From the IMG/VR virus record IMGVR_UViG_3300025138_000165, positions 1 to 34,147 of that record: a DNA stretch of 34,147 nt; one strand, given 5' to 3'. Below are positions 29,723-34,147 of the stretch, piece after piece (positions within the stretch are counted from its first letter, which is position 1; each line of letters starts with the position of its first letter). The position numbers and the translations under genes were made by a program. The notes beneath the pieces are model-generated. The model was not told the DNA's origin. It searched no databases and saw nothing but the letters and a program-made list of their open reading frames with translations. The DNA is from a virus.

Positions 29723-31329
29723 TCTTTCTCGTATGAACGTGCCATAGTCACAATGGCATCTGTTGATAATATGGTTACTGCAACACTGACCGCATTCTGT
29801 AGTGCACTACGTGTTACCTTCAGCGGGTCAATGACACCCATCTTGTACAGGTCTCCTTTCTCTCCTGTTTTTACATTGTACGCCTTGGTTATTTTATCGC
29901 TACCCTTGATGTCTCCGTACACATCTTCATAATTCTTTCCTGCATTTCTAAGTATCTGACATAGAGGAGAACATAGAGCTTCATCTAATATCGTGAAAGC
30001 TATCTGTTTTGAATCAGAATAGGACTCCTTAATTTGAATCTCAGAAGCAAGGTTATTAAGAGCCACTCCTGCTCCCGGTAGTATTCCTTCTTCCAATGCT
30101 GAGCGTACTGCACACACCGCATCGTCTACTCGGTCATACAATTCCTTTTGCTCAAGGTCTGTGTTACCACCAACATAGATAACACCGATGCCACCCGTTA
30201 GTGAAGCTATACGCGAAAGGATAAACTCCCTGTCAGCTTTTTTATTAGTCAGACTATGCGCGTGAGTTAATTCCTCAACACGCTTCTTTATGATGTCATC
30301 ACTCTCATCACTCTCATCCTTGAGGATGACCGTCGAGTCCCTCCCAACTATCACCTTGGAAGCGTGACCCAAATCGCTAAATTCAATTAGACTCAAGTCA
30401 TCCCCTGTCTTCTCGGAGAAGTATGTTGCACCAACACTGAGCGCAATGTCCTGCATCAGCTCGTGCTGCTTGTACCCGAAGTTGGGTGGCTGTATAGCAC
30501 ACACCTTCAAGTTGTTCTTCATTACGTTAGCCGCTAAAGTATTTACTACCTGTCCGGAGACCGGCGCAATAATCAATAGCTTCTTACCGTCCTGTATGAT
30601 TGGTTTCAACACCTTCTCTATCTGTAGGATGTTACTGACCTCTGCATCTGATACCATAATGTAAGTGTCGTCAAGGACACTCTCATCTTTCTTTTGGTCA
30701 TTGACAAACAGGTCGGTCATATACCCCCTGTCTATCTTTATACCATTGGTAGTCTCGTAGTAAGTGTCTGATGTTTGTGAACGCTCAACTGTAACGATGC
30801 CGTCCTTGCCAACTTTTTCGTATACGTCTGCTATGGTATCCCCGATGAGCTTGTCGTTGTTCGCTGAGATAATCGCAACATCCCTAAGCGTTTTCGAGTC
30901 TACCCTCTTTGACATCTTCTTTAATCTCTCTACTATCTCTTTCGTTTCCTCTACAAGCATACGTAAGACCTCCGTCCTGTTACAATCTTTCATACGAGCT
31001 GTACCCGCTTTTACAAGTGCCTCTGTTAACACTATAGCTGTCGTGGTTCCATCACCCGCTGAGGTAGCTGTCTTGTCTGCTGCTTCCTTCATCATACGAA
31101 CCGCAAGGTTCTCGATTGGGTCCATTAGACTAATAGACTTCGCTACTGTTACTCCGTCTTTCGTTACCGTAATCCCGTGAGTGTGGTCCGGTGACTCTAT
31201 GAGCACAGTGTTACCCATAGGTCCTAACGTACTCTTTACTGCTTTAGAAATTTTTGTGATGCCGGAGATGAGCTTGTCTCTCCCCTCTGTGCCGAACTCT
31301 AAGTCCTTTGGCGAATAACCTTGATTCAT
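29719..31329 (-). CDS. groEL: Phage chaperonin GroEL (Cpn60), 536 aa
   Basis: A full-length type I chaperonin. It has LGPMG (35-39), TKDGVTVA (56-63), the ATPase motif AGDGTTTA (91-98), and RVDDAVCAVRSALEEGILPG with the conserved Asp pair near the C-terminal half. The apical region (RGYMTDLFVN, then APVSGQVVNTLAANVM) is intact, but the Tyr of the usual SPYF substrate site is Leu. The C-terminus ends ARSYEKE, without the Gly-Gly-Met tail. The start used is MNQGYSPKDLEF, because a reading eight codons longer would begin inside the -7 promoter box. It heads a cassette ending in groES, the reverse of the usual bacterial groES-groEL order. Confidence 0.95.
   Translation of the reverse strand: MNQGYSPKDLEFGTEGRDKLISGITKISKAVKSTLGPMGNTVLIESPDHTHGITVTKDGVTVAKSISLMDPIENLAVRMMKEAADKTATSAGDGTTTAIVLTEALVKAGTARMKDCNRTEVLRMLVEETKEIVERLKKMSKRVDSKTLRDVAIISANNDKLIGDTIADVYEKVGKDGIVTVERSQTSDTYYETTNGIKIDRGYMTDLFVNDQKKDESVLDDTYIMVSDAEVSNILQIEKVLKPIIQDGKKLLIIAPVSGQVVNTLAANVMKNNLKVCAIQPPNFGYKQHELMQDIALSVGATYFSEKTGDDLSLIEFSDLGHASKVIVGRDSTVILKDESDESDDIIKKRVEELTHAHSLTNKKADREFILSRIASLTGGIGVIYVGGNTDLEQKELYDRVDDAVCAVRSALEEGILPGAGVALNNLASEIQIKESYSDSKQIAFTILDEALCSPLCQILRNAGKNYEDVYGDIKGSDKITKAYNVKTGEKGDLYKMGVIDPLKVTRSALQNAVSVAVTILSTDAIVTMARSYEKE
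30665..30680 (-). repeat. Copy 4 (divergent) of the GTGTC/GACAC hairpin
   Basis: The sense strand reads GTGTCCTTGACGACAC: a 5-bp stem inside groEL (coding near SVLDDTY). It is the weakest copy and could be chance. Confidence 0.35.
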
Positions 31330-31350
31330 TGTATTTGATTTAATTTGGAA

Positions 31351-31380
31351 CAAAGATATAAATAATAACTACATACACAA
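31351..31380 (-). promoter_or_regulatory. groEL promoter (Bacteroidota type)
   Basis: A -7 box TATCTTTG (31351-31358) and a -33 TTG (31378-31380) are separated by 19 nt, close to the known Bacteroidota sigma-A promoter arrangement. The -7 box ends 21 nt before the groEL ATG. This is the best complete promoter in the window and fixes the groEL start. Confidence 0.62.
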
Positions 31381-31401
31381 TGTAGACTTTTTTGCTCCCT
31401 A

Positions 31402-31432
31402 CTCTCTCTCTCTCTCTTTATTATTATTATTA
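31402..31432. repeat. Simple repeat: (CT)8 followed by (TTA)5
   Basis: Sixteen bases of alternating CT run directly into five TTA units. It lies in the 286-nt intergenic region upstream of groEL. The tracts could vary in length by slippage and alter promoter strength. Confidence 0.85.
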
Positions 31433-31454
31433 AACGCTTGTCTGTATAGAAAGA

Positions 31455-31538
31455 AAAGTTAACATTTTAACATTTAGTATTGATTATCAGTTAGTTAGGT
31501 TTTAAAAGTCAACACAAAGTTAACATTAGGTCAACACA
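31455..31538. promoter_or_regulatory. Direct-repeat cluster upstream of groEL (possible operator)
   Basis: AAAGTTAACATT occurs twice (31455-31466 and 31516-31527), 61 bp apart, each centred on the palindrome GTTAAC. GTCAACACA occurs twice within this stretch, about 21 bp apart. The spacings are near whole helical turns (six and two), as expected for protein binding sites on one DNA face. The factor is unknown. Confidence 0.4.
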
Positions 31539-31558
31539 GTTAGTAAAGTTTAGAGCAT

Positions 31559-31589
31559 AAAAAAAGAGGACCGTAGGAGAGTCCTCTTT
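31559..31589 (-). terminator. Intrinsic terminator after the 67-aa gene
   Basis: A 9-bp stem AAAGAGGAC/GTCCTCTTT with a 9-nt loop, followed on the minus strand by a T-run. It ends the 67-aa gene unit and isolates groEL from upstream transcription. Confidence 0.85.
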
Positions 31590-31643
31590 ATACTTAGGTA
31601 ATAATGGGTATGTGTGTACCCGAATCATCAAACACTAACTTAC

Positions 31644-31847
31644 CTAAAACATACTTCTAATATTTTTTCTTGCCTCAGCCATTTCTATGCCGTCAGCTAT
31701 CTTTGCAATCTTCTTACTATTACGAACATCTCTTCGTAATCTTGCCGCCTTAGAGATACCCATCTCAAGTGGTGGCGCATTGTTAATGAGTCTACCGTTC
31801 TTTACCGTGTACTCACTATCCATTAAGTCTTTGTATGTCTTCATCAT
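31644..31847 (-). CDS. Small basic protein of unknown function, 67 aa
   Basis: The start taken is the first of two adjacent ATGs (MMKTYKDLMDSEYTVKNGRL). An upstream TTG in frame falls inside a TACCTTTG box at 31875-31882, so it would not be in the mRNA. The protein has ISKAARLRRDVRNSKKIAKI, a basic helical stretch, and ends AEARKNIRSMF. It is the first leftward gene after the divergent region and has its own terminator, which marks it as a separately expressed, perhaps early or regulatory, gene. No family recognised. Confidence 0.62.
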   Translation of the reverse strand: MMKTYKDLMDSEYTVKNGRLINNAPPLEMGISKAARLRRDVRNSKKIAKIADGIEMAEARKNIRSMF

Positions 31848-32065
31848 AACGCTACTAATATAAGGTTTATTTTTCAAAGGTACAAATTTTTTTTAGATGC
31901 CTATAGTGTTTGGGTTATATAGGGCAACGCGCGCCCGGTGGGGCTGAGGAAACACGTTTTTTTTTGGGATGGGGGGTAACGTTTTGTTGACCGCACTCCG
32001 GATTTTTTGGCGTTTTCTTTCCCTGTATTGACGGGGGCTGTAGCTGTTACGTCACCGCCTACCTA

Positions 32066-32104
32066 CCTGCCTGCTGTGGTCCTGCCTGCCTGCTGTGGTC
32101 CTGC
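32066..32104. repeat. 19-bp tandem repeat, two copies plus partial flanks
   Basis: CCTGCCTGCTGTGGTCCTGC occurs twice with a 19-bp period, preceded by ACCTACCT and followed by a partial CCTGCTGT. The strand is strongly C/T-rich. It lies in the GC-rich part of the divergent region. Confidence 0.85.
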
Positions 32105-32118
32105 TTCCGTCCTGCTGT

Positions 32119-32132
32119 AGCGCGCTCGCGCT
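32119..32132. repeat. Perfect GC inverted repeat AGCGCG-CT-CGCGCT
   Basis: A 6-bp perfect inverted repeat with a 2-bp centre lies just after the tandem repeats. It may extrude as a cruciform or be a protein site. It is notable because alternating GC is rare elsewhere in the window. Confidence 0.6.
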
Positions 32133-32168
32133 CCTTCCCCCTTGCTATATGCGCTCTTAACCGCTATA

Positions 32169-32186
32169 AGTGTCCTCAGTGACACT
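32169..32186 (+). repeat. Copy 5 of the GTGTC/GACAC hairpin
   Basis: The plus strand reads AGTGTCCTCAGTGACACT: a 6-bp stem with loop CTCAGT, one base from the consensus. It lies in the leader region of the rightward genes. Confidence 0.65.
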
Positions 32187-32350
32187 ATTACACGAATAGA
32201 GGAGAGCGGTAGCCTCTGCGCCATAGCTGAGGTAATCAAATAAAATTGGGGGAATTAAAAGAAATATTGCTTTGGGTATTGTAGATACGGAGAAAAAGAC
32301 TATATTAGCTATATGAAACGACGAGAAAACGACACTGTAACTACGCAACT

Positions 32351-32365
32351 GACTGATACTCAGTC
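32351..32365 (+). repeat. Hairpin GACTGA-TAC-TCAGTC followed by TTTT
   Basis: A perfect 6-bp stem with a triloop and four T on the plus strand, about 60 nt before the 226-aa gene. It may be an attenuator or operator. ACGACACT flanks it on both sides (32329-32336 and 32370-32377). Confidence 0.55.
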
Positions 32366-32426
32366 TTTTACGACACTTTCAGACACGTTTTTTCAATTAT
32401 TAACTATTAATCAATAACCATTTATT

Positions 32427-33107
32427 ATGAATGCACAAGAAACAAATTTTTACAACAGCGTAACAGGATTTAGTCCTGCAGGGATTAAGAAGGCTCTTAA
32501 GAAGCAAGACACAGCAACCACCAAATTTTGGACTATCAAAGCGGAGGTAGGTAAAGAGCTAATGAAAGCGCGTGACTATTACAACAGCGAAGAAGGTAAG
32601 ACTGAAATGGATGATGCAGGGATTTGCTACAACGATATATGCGATTTCTTCCAAGTGTTAACAGCAGGACAAATGAAGAAGCCTTCAGTATACAAAAGAA
32701 TCAAAGTATACGAAAACATCGAAGCCAATGCAGATGTGCCGAGGTTATTCGTAAAGGCGGTGAAGGAAGCGAAAGAGGAAAACCCAAATGTGAAAATAGT
32801 ACAATCTGATGAGGGCTTCAATTACTTCTGCGCTAACGGTGAGCTCAAAATCAAAGGAGCAACAGCAACAGCAAACGAAAGTGCAGCAGGCGAAACGGAA
32901 GAGAGCGAAAGCGAAGATGGAGCCAACGAAAGCGAAGATGGTACCAAGTTTTCATTCTCAAGCAAGAACACGGGTAATGGTGGTAGTTGTGTCCGAATGG
33001 ATGAAGACTTCAATCTTATTGCCGAAGTAGGAGATTCAAGTCAAATAATGCAAGCAATGGAGACGTACTTAAATTTAAAAGGGTTTTCAGTAACGATGAA
33101 TGACTAA
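32427..33107 (+). CDS. Putative early protein with acidic linker, 226 aa
   Basis: The N-terminal domain (about 1-120) is helical: FWTIKAEVGKELMKARDYYN, then CYNDICDFFQVLTAGQMKKP and SVYKRIKVYENIEA. A strongly acidic, repetitive linker follows (about 150-175, with ESESEDGANESEDGTK). The C-terminal 50 residues form a small domain ending LNLKGFSVTMND. It is the first gene to the right of the divergent region and runs opposite to the late genes, so early expression is likely. The helical domain vaguely resembles DNA-associated phage proteins, but I cannot name a family. Confidence 0.75.
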   Translation: MNAQETNFYNSVTGFSPAGIKKALKKQDTATTKFWTIKAEVGKELMKARDYYNSEEGKTEMDDAGICYNDICDFFQVLTAGQMKKPSVYKRIKVYENIEANADVPRLFVKAVKEAKEENPNVKIVQSDEGFNYFCANGELKIKGATATANESAAGETEESESEDGANESEDGTKFSFSSKNTGNGGSCVRMDEDFNLIAEVGDSSQIMQAMETYLNLKGFSVTMND

Positions 33108-33114
33108 CACGAAA

Positions 33115-33136
33115 GCAGTGTCCTCAGCGACACTGC
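33115..33136 (+). repeat. Copy 6 of the GTGTC/GACAC hairpin, 7 nt after the 226-aa gene
   Basis: The plus strand reads GCAGTGTC, loop CTCAGC, GACACTGC: an 8-bp perfect stem. The core matches the sense strand of the post-capsid terminator exactly. No T-run follows, so it may process, protect or bind a protein instead of ending transcription. Confidence 0.72.
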
Positions 33137-33204
33137 CCGTCCACAGGTGAAGCCTGTGCTGATGAGCTCAAAAGAGCGAAACGGAAACTTAAAACTTACA
33201 CAAT

Positions 33205-34147
33205 ATGAGAAACGGAATTCAATTTACTAACGACGGAGAAAGAGGACGAAACGTCATTCGCTCTTACCAATCCTATATCGAAAGGAGAAACGGTACCGGT
33301 AGACCGTCTTGCATCGACAAGAGCCAAGGACACGCCGTAGATATCGCAGGTCTAAGATGCAGAGAAGCCAAAAGTGATTTGGTTACAGCTACAGGAAGCG
33401 CAAGATTTAAAATAGGTTTTGAGATTGAGAAATCTTCATTTGCAGGTAGAACTGCGAGAGGAGCAAGAATGACTGAGTTACCTTTGGTTCAAACGTTCGA
33501 GGAGGATTCAAGTTGTGGCGTTGAAGCAGTTACGCACATCATTCCATTACTACCTAAATCTGCTTGGAGAAGCAAAGTGTTCAATATGTTTCACGAGGCT
33601 TCTCATATCATTGAGGAGGACAGGAGCCCAAGCACTTACCGTTGTTCAATGCATACAACGATATCGGTAGCAGGTATTAATGGTACGCAGTTAATGAATG
33701 CACTACGTCCTTACTGCGGAATTCTTTATAGTGTTTTTAGACTCAGAATTGCGAATCACTACTGCAGAAGCAATGTCGAGATGAGAACTGATTCAAGTTA
33801 TTGGAGAGGAGAAACCAAGTACGTACCTGCTAAGAATAGAGGTTACGGTATTGAGTTTAGATTACCTTCGAGAGTAAAATCAGTTAGAGCTATGCAGTTA
33901 CGTTATGAGCTGTTTTATGAGCTCGTTAACTTCGGTCTAAATCACGCAGGTAAATCCTTTGGTTTGTTCCTCAGAAGAGTTAAGCCAATCATTGAGAGAA
34001 TGTATGCAGGTGACGAGGGCAAAGCGGAAGAGGTTCTTACCTTGGCGAAATCCTTCCAAAAGTTTTTGAGCACCGGACGTATCACCTCTGACATCAGAGA
34101 ATACATTGAAGGTACTCACGCTATCAATAGAAACATCGACACTGAAG
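33205..34147 (+). CDS. Amidoligase-like protein (glutamine-synthetase-fold type), cut by the window edge
   Basis: It stays open for 314 codons from the ATG to the window edge. Residues 68-75 (FKIGFEIE) match the opening G-E-E strand of the Amidoligase_2/COOH-NH2 ligase class. Residues 99-116 (EEDSSCGVEAVTHIIPLL) resemble the D-S-x-G-x-E-V-T strand, CSMHTTIS (147-154) the C-x-H-x-H site with the second His missing, and YGIEFRLPSR (214-223) the closing I-E-F-R motif. Such enzymes join amines to carboxylates using ATP. The substrate is unknown; peptide tagging and cell-wall or protein modification are options. It is the second rightward gene, after the acidic-linker gene. Confidence 0.6.
   Translation, partial: MRNGIQFTNDGERGRNVIRSYQSYIERRNGTGRPSCIDKSQGHAVDIAGLRCREAKSDLVTATGSARFKIGFEIEKSSFAGRTARGARMTELPLVQTFEEDSSCGVEAVTHIIPLLPKSAWRSKVFNMFHEASHIIEEDRSPSTYRCSMHTTISVAGINGTQLMNALRPYCGILYSVFRLRIANHYCRSNVEMRTDSSYWRGETKYVPAKNRGYGIEFRLPSRVKSVRAMQLRYELFYELVNFGLNHAGKSFGLFLRRVKPIIERMYAGDEGKAEEVLTLAKSFQKFLSTGRITSDIREYIEGTHAINRNIDTE

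Larger units (their letters stand above)
31848..32426. other. Long non-coding divergent region, GC-rich in its middle; candidate origin/control region
   Basis: No convincing gene lies here. The left part (to about 31910) is AT-rich with a TACCTTTG box. From about 31920 to 32150 it is GC-rich with G-runs and C-runs, T-runs and short inverted repeats, unlike the rest of the window. From about 32220 it returns to AT-rich DNA with hairpins before the rightward gene. Leftward and rightward transcription both start here. Origins and early control regions often sit at such switches, but no iteron set or known origin motif is proven. Confidence 0.6.

Noticed and set aside
30764-31180. 138-aa plus-strand ORF opposite groEL
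   Set aside because: It is antisense to a certain gene with intact chaperonin motifs, and its Ser/Val-rich composition is what reverse-strand reading of groEL gives.
31330-31353. Longer groEL start eight codons upstream
   Set aside because: The extra codons (MFQIKSNT) begin inside the -7 promoter box and are not part of the normal GroEL N-terminus.
32041-32132. Possible CRISPR or iteron array from the 19-bp repeats
   Set aside because: There are only two full copies with no spacers between, so neither a CRISPR array nor a convincing iteron set is supported.
32157-32348. 63-aa minus-strand ORF in the divergent region
   Set aside because: It overlaps the hairpin region, has biased hydrophobic composition and no overlap or spacing with a neighbour. 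More likely chance.
1-34147. tRNA genes, integrase, transposase or restriction genes
   Set aside because: None was recognised by eye in the protein readings or intergenic gaps. A tRNA scan was not possible, so absence is provisional.

Overview
The window looks like part of a tailed double-stranded DNA phage genome that infects a member of the Bacteroidota, probably a marine or other aquatic flavobacterium. Three things support this. The head and tail genes match by motif and order what I recall of crAss-like (Crassvirales-type) and related Bacteroidota podoviruses. Upstream regions repeatedly carry TATCTTTG, the Bacteroidota -7 promoter box, and show no strong Shine-Dalgarno sites. Base composition is AT-rich throughout, except for one intergenic patch. 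No host genes, rRNA or tRNA genes, integrase or insertion sequence were seen.

Layout. Bases 1-31847 are almost wholly minus strand and late-type, so transcription runs right to left. Listed in that direction they are: a 67-aa gene behind its own terminator; a groEL - 22-aa peptide - 65-aa membrane protein - groES cassette (31329-29200); a block of about ten tiny, very basic proteins (28756-26084); a BspA/PKD-like receptor-binding protein with a small overlapping partner; an 88-aa structural-type protein; a lysis cassette (spanin-like, amidase, holin; 23646-22325); a coiled-coil protein and a tail fibre; two small genes, a second GroES-fold protein and a TerS-like protein; TerL, portal, scaffold, major capsid protein; then connector, ring and nozzle proteins, a cupin-like protein, and three internal (ejection) proteins, the last cut by the window edge. 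One winged-helix-type regulator (28797-29234) lies on the plus strand inside this block. To the right, an unusual GC-rich non-coding segment (31848-32426) separates the leftward late genes from rightward genes: an acidic-linker protein and a truncated amidoligase-like protein.

How it fits together. The right intergenic region is the divergence point of the two transcription programmes and a candidate origin or control region. Short leaders, ATGA/TAATG/TTGA stop-start overlaps and at least four intrinsic terminators cut the late region into several units. The 92-aa gene downstream of the capsid block forms a unit of its own between two terminators. A hairpin with sense-strand consensus GTGTCCTCAGCGACAC recurs six times on both coding strands, always in the orientation of transcription. 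The phage carries its own GroEL and GroES, plus another GroES-like protein in the packaging module, which suggests capsid or tail folding independent of the host chaperonin. All function calls rest on reading motifs by eye; no database search was run.
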